Shown here piece by piece: positions 16,448 to 26,506 of a DNA stretch of 64,000 nucleotides (position 1 is its first letter; each line of letters begins with the position of its first letter). The notes beneath the pieces were generated by a model. That model saw nothing but the letters and a program-made list of their open reading frames with translations, ran no database searches and was not told the DNA's origin. Origin of the DNA: Salinicola endophyticus (lineage in GTDB: Bacteria > Pseudomonadota > Gammaproteobacteria > Pseudomonadales > Halomonadaceae). A program made the position numbers and the translations under genes. The DNA is taken from the NCBI RefSeq assembly GCF_040536835.1, contig NZ_CP159578.1, positions 186,001 to 250,000 on the forward strand, read 5' to 3'.

Positions 16448-17224
16448 ATGAGCAAGTTCGCGCTGGAAGAAGTCCTTAGCGTCCACCACTGGAACGACAC
16501 CCTGTTCAGCTTCCGCACCACCCGCGATCGCGGGCTGCGGTTCAAGAACGGTCAGTTCGTGATGATCGGACTGGAAGTGGAAGGCAAGCCGCTGGTGCGC
16601 GCCTACTCCATCGCCAGCCCCAACTACGAGGACCACCTCGAGTTCTTCAGCATCAAGGTGCCCGACGGTCCGCTCACCTCGCGCCTGCAGCACCTGCAGG
16701 TCGGCGACCAGGTCATGGTCAGCCGCAAGCCCACCGGCACGCTGGTGTGCGACGACCTGCTGCCGGGGCGCAATCTCTATATGCTCTCCACCGGTACCGG
16801 CCTGGCACCGTTCATGAGTCTGATCCAGGATCCGGAAGTCTATGAGCGTTTCGAGAAGGTGGTGCTGATCCACGGCGTGCGCCAGGTGAGTGAACTCGCC
16901 TACGCCGACTTCATCGGCAAGGAGCTGCCGTCGCACGAGTATCTGGGCGAGGAGATCAGTGAAAAGCTGGTCTACTACCCCACCGTGACCCGCGAGGATT
17001 TCCACACCACCGGGCGTCTGACCGACCATATCCGCAGCGGCAAGCTGTTCGAGGATACCGGCCTGCCGCCGCTGGACCCCAAGCAGGATCGCGCCATGAT
17101 CTGCGGCAGCCCGGCCATGCTCGACGAGACCAGCGACCTGCTCGACGAGCTGGGCTTCTCCATCTCGCCGCGTATGGGCGAGCCGGGGGATTACGTGATC
17201 GAGCGCGCCTTCGTCGAGAAGTGA
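16448..17224 (+). CDS. fpr: Ferredoxin-NADP(+) reductase
   Basis: 258 residues, the bacterial FPR length. The FAD-binding RAYSIASP occurs near residue 57, LSTGTGLAPFMSL binds NADP near 115, and CGSPAML lies near 215. The C-terminus YVIERAFVEK is the Pseudomonas/Azotobacter FprA-type ending that stacks on FAD. It passes electrons between NADPH and ferredoxin or flavodoxin, and supports Fe-S repair and oxidative-stress defence. Its neighbour finR and the promoter layout agree. A 20-bp perfect hairpin terminator follows. Confidence 0.95.
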   Translation: MSKFALEEVLSVHHWNDTLFSFRTTRDRGLRFKNGQFVMIGLEVEGKPLVRAYSIASPNYEDHLEFFSIKVPDGPLTSRLQHLQVGDQVMVSRKPTGTLVCDDLLPGRNLYMLSTGTGLAPFMSLIQDPEVYERFEKVVLIHGVRQVSELAYADFIGKELPSHEYLGEEISEKLVYYPTVTREDFHTTGRLTDHIRSGKLFEDTGLPPLDPKQDRAMICGSPAMLDETSDLLDELGFSISPRMGEPGDYVIERAFVEK

Positions 17225-17264
17225 TCTCTACCCGGGCATGACTGCCCGGAGAACTCTTCGCAGC

Positions 17265-17309
17265 GCAAAAAAGCCCTCGTCGACAGCGCGTCGACGAGGG
17301 CTTTTTTGC
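17265..17309. terminator. Bidirectional terminator between fpr and the PII gene
   Basis: A perfect 20-bp inverted repeat (17265-17284 and 17290-17309) with a 5-base loop AGCGC. A run of six A on the left and six T on the right makes it effective for both convergent genes. Confidence 0.97.
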
Positions 17310-17333
17310 GGCTACAGGGTGAGCGCTTGCGCC

Positions 17334-17798
<465 letters not shown>

Positions 17799-17865
17799 CT
17801 AGCGCCTCTGACGACTGCCCGGCGGCTCACTCTATCTTAAACATACACCGCGATGTGCGGGAATG

Positions 17866-17889
17866 AAAAAAGGCCCCCCGAAGGGGGCC
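17866..17889 (-). terminator. Terminator of glnK-amtB
   Basis: On the minus strand GGCCCCC-TTCG-GGGGGCC is followed by a run of six T (plus-strand A 17866-17871). It lies 34 bases after the amtB stop and insulates the downstream PII gene. Confidence 0.93.
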
Positions 17890-17922
17890 AGGGGAGCACG
17901 CCAGCTCACTCGGTGAATCGGC

Positions 17923-19173
<1,251 letters not shown>

Positions 19174-19201
19174 TCTGTGTGTCTCCTCGTTCCGCGCCGT
19201 T

Positions 19202-19810
<609 letters not shown>

Positions 19811-19825
19811 TCAGGAGATCACACC

Positions 19826-20143
19826 ATGTCGACACACGACCGTTTCGAGCGTCTGGCCAAGCAGATCGGCGACAAGCTGCAGGGCGCCTCCCAGGCCCCG
19901 GGCGACATCCAGCGCAACGTCCAGGGCGTACTGCGCGGCGCCATGGAGCGCATGGATATCGTCTCGCGCGAGGACTTCGACATCATGATGGACGTGCTCA
20001 CCCGTACCCGGGAGCGGGTCGAGGCGCTGGAAGCGCAGGTGGCGGCGCTCGAGAACGCCCTGTACAGCGAGCGCGCCTCCCAGCCCGACGCGGCGCTGGC
20101 CGAGGACGATACCGACGGCAGCGGCGATGGCGTACAGCCCTGA
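19826..20143 (+). CDS. ubiK: Ubiquinone biosynthesis accessory factor UbiK (BMFP family)
   Basis: 105 residues. It has an N-terminal amphipathic region (FERLAKQIGDKLQGA), a conserved middle VLRGAMERMDIVSREDFDIMMDVL, and a coiled coil (TRERVEALEAQVAALENAL), then an acidic tail. UbiK forms a trimer with UbiJ that helps aerobic coenzyme Q synthesis. ATG 19826 is preceded by AGGAG; upstream open codons have no similarity. A 22-base tandem repeat overlaps its stop codon. In many gammaproteobacteria ubiK is next to comM, as here apart from the inserted island. Confidence 0.9.
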   Translation: MSTHDRFERLAKQIGDKLQGASQAPGDIQRNVQGVLRGAMERMDIVSREDFDIMMDVLTRTRERVEALEAQVAALENALYSERASQPDAALAEDDTDGSGDGVQP

Positions 20144-20188
20144 GCGGGTTGGTGAACAGCCCTGAGCGGGGGGATAGACAGCCCTGCG
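20134..20188 (+). repeat. 22-base tandem repeat over the ubiK stop codon
   Basis: Units begin ACAGCCCTGAGCGGG at 20134 and 20156, with a partial third unit at 20178. The ubiK TGA lies inside the first unit. The repeated part is non-coding apart from the last codons of ubiK. Confidence 0.85.
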
Positions 20189-20240
20189 TAAGCTAAGACT
20201 CGCGCAGGGTATCGGGGCGCTAGTGCTAAAGGGTCGGGTG

Positions 20241-20447
20241 ATGAAGGCGATAACAGGATAATCGGCCCCTTATCCTGCACGGGCCGGCGGTGACGAGCCG
20301 CCGGCCCGCCTGCGTCCCGGGCATCTGCCGGGACGCGCCGTCACGGAGGCGACATGACCCTAGCCATCGTGCGCACGCGCGCCAGCCTCGGGCTCGAGGC
20401 GCCGCAAGTGCTGATCGAAATGCACCTCAGCAACGGCCTGCCGGGGG
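20241..20447 (+). repeat. comM 5'-end duplication, left copy
   Basis: 207 bases that recur at 23349-23555 with seven mismatches (about 97% identical, no gaps). The copy contains the comM leader (two hairpins, for example GGGCCGGCGG with CCGCCGGCCC), the ribosome site ACGGAGGCGAC, the ATG and 31 codons. A CTAAAG about 10 bases further upstream is found at the same distance in both copies, so the homology may extend slightly with more divergence. Confidence 0.97.
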
Positions 20448-20455
20448 GCTGTTAG
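20354..20455 (+). pseudogene. comM: Truncated comM remnant (first 31 codons)
   Basis: It reads MTLAIVRTRASLGLEAPQ and continues to the Gly residues at LPGG, then leaves comM homology and stops at TAG 20453-20455 after 33 codons. It differs from the intact gene by Asp to Glu at codon 15 and Val to Met at codon 23. It still has the native start and ribosome site and lies directly after ubiK, so it occupies the original comM position at the left junction of the island. Confidence 0.9.
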
Positions 20456-20749
20456 AGGCGGAGAATTTGGTGAAGGGTAGGAGCATCTGCAAGGCCTTGG
20501 GTGTCGACTCATGCACCAGCTTGGTACGTTGTCGCACGCTTGGTTTTTCTCAAGTGCCTACAAAAGGCGAGTCTGACGCTGGAAGTAGTCGAGTCATGGC
20601 GCCATGATTTGAGCATGCTCTGCGCATGGCTCTATGTGAAAATTGCTTTTTATTCAAGTGTTTATATTCCTTGGTGTATTCTGTACCGCTAGGTCGATGT
20701 ATCTCCCGGAGGCTAGTGGTAAAGTACTGGCTATACATTCAGATAAGCC
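20456..20749. other. Left non-coding part of the island
   Basis: No convincing gene. Composition changes from GC-rich to AT-rich across this stretch, with runs such as GCTTTTTATTCAAGTG. It probably contains the promoter of the methylase gene; no clear -35/-10 pair was identified. A GGAGGC at 20708 is too far from the methylase start to serve it. Confidence 0.5.
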
Positions 20750-21958
20750 GTGGGGGCTCGCGAAGTGAGCATAGCTGGACTGTTCAGTGGTATCGGTGGG
20801 CTAGAGCTCCCATTCCATCAGCGTAACGTCCCAACCGAGCTTCTTTGTGACGTCTGGGATTCGTCCCGGACCGTTCTCCAATCGCACTTCCCCGATGTTC
20901 CGGTCTGGGAGGACATTGCCAATCTGGAACACTTGCCTGATGGAGTGGAGATCGTCACGGCAGGCTTCCCATGCACTGATCTTTCTCAGGCAGGACGAAC
21001 CGCTGGGATCTCTGGCAAAGAATCAGGACTTGTCTCGCACGTTTTCCGGCTCCTTGAGAGCAGAGACTTAGAATGGTTAGTCCTAGAGAATGTCCGCAAC
21101 ATGCTCGCCCTAAACAAGGGCCAAGCGATGGCATTTCTTGTCTCGAAGCTGGAGGAGCTGGGCTTCAGTTGGGCTTACCGCCTGGTGAACTCCCAGTTTT
21201 CTGGTGTTCCACAGCGTCGTCACCGAGTTCTGTTTGTTGCATCGCGCCGCCACGATCCTCGCAATGTTCTCTTTGCGGACGATGCGGGAGAGCCTGGCAA
21301 CTCGCACCTTCGCTCCGATGCCTATGGCTTCTACTGGACTGAGGGGCTCCGGGGGCTTGGTTGGGCCCAAGATGCAGTGCCTCCATTGAAGGGCGGTTCA
21401 GGTTTGGGGATACCTTCTCCCCCCGGGATCTGGTTACCGGACAATGCTCCTGGCATGAAGCTGGTAATCCCTTCGATTGAAGATGCAGAGGTACTCCAAG
21501 GCTTCGAAAGAGGATGGACCGAAAAGGCACAAGTTGGCTCTAAAAAAGGACCACGCTGGAAGTTGGTCGGGAATGCTGTGACTGTTGGCGTCTCTGACTG
21601 GCTTGTTGGGCGTCTATACAACCTTGGCGATGTGGTTGTGGAAAGCTCTTTGCTGAGACCAGGGAGTCGCTGGCCTGATGCAGCCTATGGTGCGAATGGT
21701 CAGATTTGGGAATTCAAAGCCTCTCATTGGCCTGTGCAGCGTACGTATCAGCACCTAACAGACGTTCTGACACCGGAGGTGCTGAGCCCCCTTTCTCATC
21801 GAGCTTCGGCTGGATTCCTCAAGCGTGCCTTACGCTCATCCTTGAGGTTCAACTCTGATTTTCTCTCAGACGTGAAAGAGCACGTCGAGCTAACTACCCC
21901 GCAGTCTAAAGACATTGTTAGTCAGCGACCACACTTAAGAAAAATTGCCAACGCATGA
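20750..21958 (+). CDS. DNA (cytosine-5) methyltransferase
   Basis: 402 residues from GTG 20750; a second GTG at 20765 (residue 6) is equally possible and brings motif I closer to the N-terminus. Motifs in order are: I LFSGIGGLEL, IV GFPCTDLSQAG with catalytic Cys75, VI ENV at 113-115, VIII QRRHRV at 155-160, and X LVGNAV near 272-277. The target-recognition region lies between VIII and X. About 110 residues follow motif X, an unusual C-terminal extension. Motif IV has Thr where most family members have Gln (PCQ). The protein would methylate the recognition site of the adjacent endonuclease; specificity is unknown. Its stop overlaps the next start (ATGA). Confidence 0.93.
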   Translation: MGAREVSIAGLFSGIGGLELPFHQRNVPTELLCDVWDSSRTVLQSHFPDVPVWEDIANLEHLPDGVEIVTAGFPCTDLSQAGRTAGISGKESGLVSHVFRLLESRDLEWLVLENVRNMLALNKGQAMAFLVSKLEELGFSWAYRLVNSQFSGVPQRRHRVLFVASRRHDPRNVLFADDAGEPGNSHLRSDAYGFYWTEGLRGLGWAQDAVPPLKGGSGLGIPSPPGIWLPDNAPGMKLVIPSIEDAEVLQGFERGWTEKAQVGSKKGPRWKLVGNAVTVGVSDWLVGRLYNLGDVVVESSLLRPGSRWPDAAYGANGQIWEFKASHWPVQRTYQHLTDVLTPEVLSPLSHRASAGFLKRALRSSLRFNSDFLSDVKEHVELTTPQSKDIVSQRPHLRKIANA

Positions 21959-22749
21959 TCGATAATCAAGAACCTAATCGCTGGGCTGATCTTGATCCAG
22001 AACCCGGGATCGTTCGGGCCTTGGAGCACGCAGGTGATCGAAACGAAAGTGATGATCAAAATGGAAAGCGGCATTGGAGTGAGAACTTCGCGAATGCTTG
22101 TGCGGTTGCCATTGCTGATCAATTTCGAAAATCAGATTTACGTAAAAAGCGCATCCTTCCAGACTCCTTAGAGAGCGGCACAGAGCCGTTAACTCCTCTC
22201 GGGTCGGGAACTTCCAAGCGAATTGATGTTACCGTAACTGATCCGATTCTTGGGCTTGAGGTCGGAGCATCACTAAAGGGATTGAATTTTAGAGATGGAA
22301 AAAGCAGATACTTCGACAAGAATATAACAGGGCGGCTCTACGAGCTTGGCGACGAAGTCCGGCTTGTGCATGAGCACCTACCTCATGCCTTCATGATTGG
22401 CATTGTGTTCATGCCTCTAGCCAGCGTTGCCGACAAGACTGAACGTTCCAGCTCATCCTTCGCGAATGCGGTGGTCAAGCTGAGAGAGCGAACGGGAAGG
22501 CTTGATGCGGCCCTGGCCGGTCAGTCCTCTCGTTGCGATATGGGATATGTCGCTCTCTACACCACAGGGGAAGAAGGATATCCTTCAGGGATTATTCGAT
22601 TTCTTAATGTAGAGAATCCTCCTCCTCGTCGTGGTCGGCCTCGGGTAGAAGATACTTTCTCTTTGCGAGAGGCGATTGATGAAGCTGTGGCTAGAGCGAC
22701 TTACACGAAGTCAATAACTTGGGCCGAGCCAGAAGGCGATGACAACTAA
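21955..22749 (+). CDS. Putative type II restriction endonuclease (partner of the methylase)
   Basis: 264 residues, not assigned to a named enzyme. Translation is coupled to the methylase by a four-base overlap. A region at residues 88-112 (KRIDVTVTDPILGLEVGASLKG) has acidic residues Asp91, Asp96 and Glu102 with Lys108, compatible with a PD-(D/E)xK nuclease core, though the spacing is not canonical. SSFANAVVKLRERTGR and PPPRRGRPR are other conserved-looking stretches; the latter is basic and may touch DNA. Position between a methylase and Vsr is the main evidence for the role. It could instead be an accessory protein of the same system. Confidence 0.6.
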   Translation: MIDNQEPNRWADLDPEPGIVRALEHAGDRNESDDQNGKRHWSENFANACAVAIADQFRKSDLRKKRILPDSLESGTEPLTPLGSGTSKRIDVTVTDPILGLEVGASLKGLNFRDGKSRYFDKNITGRLYELGDEVRLVHEHLPHAFMIGIVFMPLASVADKTERSSSSFANAVVKLRERTGRLDAALAGQSSRCDMGYVALYTTGEEGYPSGIIRFLNVENPPPRRGRPRVEDTFSLREAIDEAVARATYTKSITWAEPEGDDN

Positions 22750-22768
22750 TTTGTAGCATGGTGGTGGC

Positions 22769-23185
22769 ATGAGCCAGAGGCCTGAGGCATCTTCTGAGTT
22801 AGTCCAGAAAAGAATGCGAAAGCAGCGCCGAAAGGATACAGCTCCTGAGATTGCCATTCGCCGTATCTTACATTCTCAAGGCTACAGGTACCGTGTTGAC
22901 TTTCTGCTCCCTGACACCCGAAGACGCGCCGATTTAGTCTTTACTCGCTGCAAGGTTGCTATTTTCGTTGACGGTTGCTTCTGGCACTCGTGTCCTATGC
23001 ACGGAACTGTTCCGAAGACTAATACCAAATGGTGGGTGGAGAAGCTTGCTAGAAATGTTGAGCGTGACAGAGATACCGATAGGCTACTCAAGGAAGCAGG
23101 CTGGATCGTGCTTCGTTTTTGGGAGCACGAGAGTCCGCAGGCTGCAGCCGAGGAAGTGGCTGCCGTATTGACACGATTTTATTAA
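22769..23185 (+). CDS. vsr: Very-short-patch repair endonuclease Vsr
   Basis: 138 residues. Family motifs: KRMRKQRRKDTAPEIAIRRIL at the N-terminus, catalytic Asp55 in RRADLVF, FVDGCFWHSCPMH with the metal/active-site His residues (73 and 78), then ARNVERDRDTDRLLKEAGW and VLRFWEHE. Vsr nicks next to T:G mismatches that arise when 5-methylcytosine deaminates, and so protects methylated sites. Its presence with a C5 methylase is the known pairing. The ATG at 22769 follows GGTGGTGGC, a weak ribosome site, 19 bases after the previous stop. Confidence 0.95.
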   Translation: MSQRPEASSELVQKRMRKQRRKDTAPEIAIRRILHSQGYRYRVDFLLPDTRRRADLVFTRCKVAIFVDGCFWHSCPMHGTVPKTNTKWWVEKLARNVERDRDTDRLLKEAGWIVLRFWEHESPQAAAEEVAAVLTRFY

Positions 23186-23348
23186 TTTTTTGGCTCTTTC
23201 CCGCTTTATGGTTTCTTCGTGCAGTGGGATCTGAGCGGTTTTGAGACTCTTGTTTTCAGTGGTCGCTGAGGGTGGTTAAGTTTGCAATGGTACAGGTAAT
23301 AGGTGGTCACTAATTTAGGCCTGGTTGTTGATCCTAAAGTACCAGATC

Positions 23349-23555
23349 ATGAGGGCGATAACAGGATAATCGGCCCCTTATCCTGCACGGGCCGGCGGTG
23401 AAGAGCCGCCGGCCCGCCTGCGTCCCCGGCATCCGCCGGGACGCGCCGTCACGGAGGCGACATGACCCTAGCCATCGTGCGCACGCGCGCCAGCCTCGGG
23501 CTCGATGCGCCGCAAGTGCTGATCGAAGTGCATCTCAGCAACGGCCTGCCGGGGG
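23349..23555 (+). repeat. comM 5'-end duplication, right copy
   Basis: The copy attached to the intact comM gene. It contains the leader hairpins, the ribosome site, the ATG at 23462 and the first 31 codons. Seven mismatches separate it from 20241-20447, three of them in the coding part before codon 25 plus leader changes. Upstream of it is island sequence, so comM has lost its original upstream DNA beyond this duplication. Confidence 0.97.
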
Positions 23556-24982
23556 TGACCCTGGTAGGGCTGCCGGAGACCGCCGTGCGCGAGAGCCGGG
23601 AGCGGGTGCGCAGCGCGCTGCTCACCGCCGGTTTCGAGTTCCCCACCCGGCGTATCACTCTCAATCTGGCGCCCGCCGACCTGCCCAAGGATGGCGGCCG
23701 CTTCGACCTGCCGATCGCCCTGGGCATCCTGATGGCTTCCGGCCAGATACCGGTAGAGGCGGCCCAGCAGCTCGAGGTGGTCGGCGAGCTGGCGCTGGAT
23801 GGCACGCTGCGCCCGGTCACCGGTGTACTGCCGACGGCGCTGGCCGCACGGGCCGCCGGGCGGGGGCTGATCGTGCCCGCGGCCAATGCCGACGAGGCCG
23901 CCCTGGCCGAGGGGTGCGAGGTGTTCGCGGCGAGGCATCTGCTGGCGGTGGTGGGGCATCTACTGGGCCGCGAGCGGCTCGCGGCGCACCATCTTGGGAC
24001 GCCGCCGCGCGCCGAGATGGTTCAGCCCGACATGGCCGATGTCAAAGGTCAGCACCAGGCGCGCCGGGCGCTGGAAGTGGCTGCGGCCGGAGGGCACAAC
24101 CTGCTGCTGGCGGGGCCGCCGGGTACCGGCAAGACCATGCTGGCGAGCCGCCTGGCCAGCATCCTGCCGCCGCTGAGCAGTGACGAGGCGCTGGAGGTGG
24201 CGGCGGTGCGTTCGGTGTGCGGGCTCTCGATCATGGATCGCTGGGGCCAGCGCCCATTTCGTAACCCGCACCATACCTCGAGCAGCGTGGCGCTGGTGGG
24301 CGGTGGCTCCAAGCCCCGCCCCGGCGAGATCTCGCTGGCGCACCACGGCGTGCTGTTCCTGGACGAGTTGCCCGAGTTCGACCGCCATGTACTGGAGGTG
24401 CTGCGCGAACCGCTGGAGTCGGCCCAGATCCTGATCTCGCGGGCCAACCACCAGCGCCGTTTTCCGGCCCGCTTCCAGCTGGTAGCGGCGATGAACCCGT
24501 GCCCCTGTGGCCACCTTGGCGACCCGCGCCAGCGCTGCCACTGCAGCCCGGCGCAGATCCAGCGCTATCAGTCGCGCCTCTCCGGGCCGCTGCTCGATCG
24601 TATCGATCTGCAGGTGGAAGTGCCGGCGCTGCCGGCTACCCAGTTGACCGATCAGACCCCGGGCGAGTCCTCGGCCAGCGTACGTCGGCGGGTGCTGGCG
24701 GCGCGCGAGCGTCAGCGCGCCCGCGGCTGGCTCAACGCCCAGCTGCCCGGCCCGGAGCTGGAAGCCGCCTGTGCCCTCAGCGTGGCCGAGCGCGAGTGGT
24801 TCGCCGGCGTGCTGGATCGGCTCAAGCTCTCGGCTCGCGCCTACCACCGGGTGCTGCGGGTCGCTCTGACCCTGACCGATCTGGGCGAGGAGTCACGGGT
24901 CGGGCGGCCCCAACTGATGGAAGCGATCGGCTATCGCCAGCTCGACCGGCTGCTCAACGCCGGCGATCCGCTGCGCGGCTGA
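23462..24982 (+). CDS. comM: ComM/YifB-family Mg-chelatase-like AAA+ helicase
   Basis: 506 residues, full length. It has an N-terminal Lon-protease-like S5 fold (from MTLAIVRTRA to about residue 170), the ATPase core with Walker A GPPGTGKTML near 222, the Mg-chelatase signature NPHHTSSSVALVGGG, Walker B VLFLDELPEF, and a zinc-like CPCGHLGDPRQRCHC. Family knowledge: ComM is a hexameric branch-migration helicase that promotes integration of DNA during natural transformation. Here the gene is intact because its 5' end was rebuilt by the duplicated 207 bases, although the island separates it from ubiK. Confidence 0.95.
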   Translation: MTLAIVRTRASLGLDAPQVLIEVHLSNGLPGVTLVGLPETAVRESRERVRSALLTAGFEFPTRRITLNLAPADLPKDGGRFDLPIALGILMASGQIPVEAAQQLEVVGELALDGTLRPVTGVLPTALAARAAGRGLIVPAANADEAALAEGCEVFAARHLLAVVGHLLGRERLAAHHLGTPPRAEMVQPDMADVKGQHQARRALEVAAAGGHNLLLAGPPGTGKTMLASRLASILPPLSSDEALEVAAVRSVCGLSIMDRWGQRPFRNPHHTSSSVALVGGGSKPRPGEISLAHHGVLFLDELPEFDRHVLEVLREPLESAQILISRANHQRRFPARFQLVAAMNPCPCGHLGDPRQRCHCSPAQIQRYQSRLSGPLLDRIDLQVEVPALPATQLTDQTPGESSASVRRRVLAARERQRARGWLNAQLPGPELEAACALSVAEREWFAGVLDRLKLSARAYHRVLRVALTLTDLGEESRVGRPQLMEAIGYRQLDRLLNAGDPLRG

Positions 24983-25073
24983 GGGCAGCGGCGCGAGCCG
25001 AGTACCTGTGTCGCCAAGCGGTCATCGCCTCGGTGGTAGACTGCCTCCTCCCTACGTTTGAGAGAGCAAGACG

Positions 25074-25700
25074 ATGACCTTCGGCATCTGGCTGACCTTT
25101 CTGCTGGCGGCTTGTCTGGTGAGCCTGTCTCCCGGGGCCGGTGCCATCAACACCATGAACAGCGGCATGACCCACGGGGTTCGCGCCACTCTGCCCACCA
25201 TTCTGGGGCTGCAGCTGGGCTATGCGATCCAGATCCTGGTGGTGGCGATCGGTCTGGGGGCGCTGCTGGCCTCCTCGACCACCGCTTTCCTGGTGATCAA
25301 GTGGATCGGGGTCGCCTATCTGGTGTGGCTGGGCATCCAGAAGTGGCGTGCCAGCGGGGCGGTCGCCATCCAGAGCCGTGCGGAGAGCGCCCCGCACCGG
25401 CAGTTCTGGCAGGCTGCGCTGGTCAATCTGACCAACCCCAAGGCGACGGTATTTCTGGTCGCCCTGTTTCCGCAATTCATCGCCATGGGCGAGCCGGCGG
25501 CGTCCCACGCCGGCCAGTTGCTGGTGATGGGTATTACCCTGCTGGGGGTCGATATCCTCGTCATGGGCGGCTATGCGGTACTGGCCAGCCAGTTCAAGGC
25601 CTTCATCACCTCGGCCGCACGCATGCGCATCGTCAACCGCGTCTTTGGTTCGTTTTTCATCCTGGCGGCTGGGGTGCTGGCGCTCTATCGTCGTGCCTGA
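25074..25700 (+). CDS. LysE/RhtB-family amino-acid exporter
   Basis: 208 residues and six hydrophobic segments. The signature SLSPGAGAINTMNSG follows the first helix, and NLTNPKATVFLVALFPQFI lies in the middle. These inner-membrane carriers export amino acids such as homoserine, threonine or lysine; the substrate here is not known. ATG 25074 follows GAGAGCAAGACG. The base composition resembles the surrounding chromosome, unlike the second exporter downstream. Confidence 0.87.
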   Translation: MTFGIWLTFLLAACLVSLSPGAGAINTMNSGMTHGVRATLPTILGLQLGYAIQILVVAIGLGALLASSTTAFLVIKWIGVAYLVWLGIQKWRASGAVAIQSRAESAPHRQFWQAALVNLTNPKATVFLVALFPQFIAMGEPAASHAGQLLVMGITLLGVDILVMGGYAVLASQFKAFITSAARMRIVNRVFGSFFILAAGVLALYRRA

Positions 25701-25826
25701 GGGCCTGTTAGCCTTTATTGCTGTGATGATTATGGAAAATAAGTCGTTCCTAGGTGGGGCATGTCGGCTCACGGCAGGCCTTAGCTGGTAAGAGAATCAT
25801 CAAGACGAAGGCCAGGGTGTCGAAGG

Positions 25827-26477
25827 ATGAGCATTGAGTCCTATTTTCTTTATGTCGTGGTGTGTCTGGCCGCAACCGCCACACCCGGCCCGGCAGTACT
25901 GCTCATCATGACCAATAGCATCAGGTTTGGACTCGGCTCTGCACTCGTGGCCGTTTTGGGGAATGTGTCGTGCCTGTTGGCCCTGTGCCTGATCTCGGCG
26001 TTTGGGATCGGTCGTTTTCTCATTCAATTTCCGATCTTCTTTAAAGGCATCGAGGTTCTGGGTGCCTTGTTCTTATTCTATCTTGGTGTTAAGAATCTGT
26101 TGTATAAAAGCGCCGCGCCCGGTTTGTCCGGACAAGGCGACGCCACAGAAGCCTCATACAACGGCTTGGCATCAAAGCGACATGTCTATGCTGAGGCATT
26201 GATGGTCGCGGCGAGCAACCCGAAGGCGTTGATTTTCGTTTTTGCCTTGTTCCCACAGTTCATCGATGTGAACTCGGCAAGCGTGATGGATTTTTTGATA
26301 TTGACGGTAACGTTGATTGCTTTCTCTTTCCTGTTCTTGTCGATGTATGCCTATCTGGCCCACAAGATTCATGGAAGGTTCCTTTCCCAAACTAGCGTGT
26401 CATGGATCTATCGGGCGAGTGGGGCGATTTTTATATTGGCCTCCATGGGGCTGCTGCTCAACTCCAATTATTCTTGA
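25827..26477 (+). CDS. LysE/RhtB-family exporter (second, AT-richer)
   Basis: 216 residues and six hydrophobic segments, with ATATPGPAVLLIMTN after the first helix and ASNPKALIFVFALFPQFI in the middle. It is only distantly similar to the exporter 126 bases upstream. Codon use is noticeably AT-richer (many TTT, ATT and TTG codons), suggesting a different origin rather than a recent tandem duplication. It is followed by a copy of a dispersed palindromic repeat and converges with the aminotransferase gene. Confidence 0.87.
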   Translation: MSIESYFLYVVVCLAATATPGPAVLLIMTNSIRFGLGSALVAVLGNVSCLLALCLISAFGIGRFLIQFPIFFKGIEVLGALFLFYLGVKNLLYKSAAPGLSGQGDATEASYNGLASKRHVYAEALMVAASNPKALIFVFALFPQFIDVNSASVMDFLILTVTLIAFSFLFLSMYAYLAHKIHGRFLSQTSVSWIYRASGAIFILASMGLLLNSNYS

Positions 26478-26506
26478 GTTTTCGCCGAGCTCCTGGCCAG
26501 ACGCTA

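Larger units (their letters stand above)
20448..23348 (+). mobile_element. Restriction-modification-Vsr island inserted at comM
   Basis: A 2.9-kb segment lies between the two comM 5' copies. Its base composition is clearly AT-richer than the chromosome around it. It carries a C5 methylase, a putative endonuclease and a Vsr endonuclease, all on the plus strand. No integrase, transposase or short inverted ends were found. comM is an established insertion hotspot (for example resistance islands in Acinetobacter), but those elements carry transposition genes. The flanking duplication suggests acquisition by homologous recombination with a donor comM region; this is an inference. Confidence 0.8.

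Noticed and set aside
20241..20262. Sequence resembling a homing-endonuclease (I-SceI) site at the left end of both comM copies
   Set aside because: 14 of 18 positions match, but no LAGLIDADG gene or intron is nearby and the match lies in a normal leader. Judged a coincidence.
20448..23348. CRISPR array, integrase or IS element in the island
   Set aside because: No spaced short repeats, transposase motifs or terminal inverted repeats were seen.
25074..26477. Tandem duplication of LysE-type exporter genes
   Set aside because: The two proteins share only family motifs and differ strongly in codon use, so a recent duplication is not supported.
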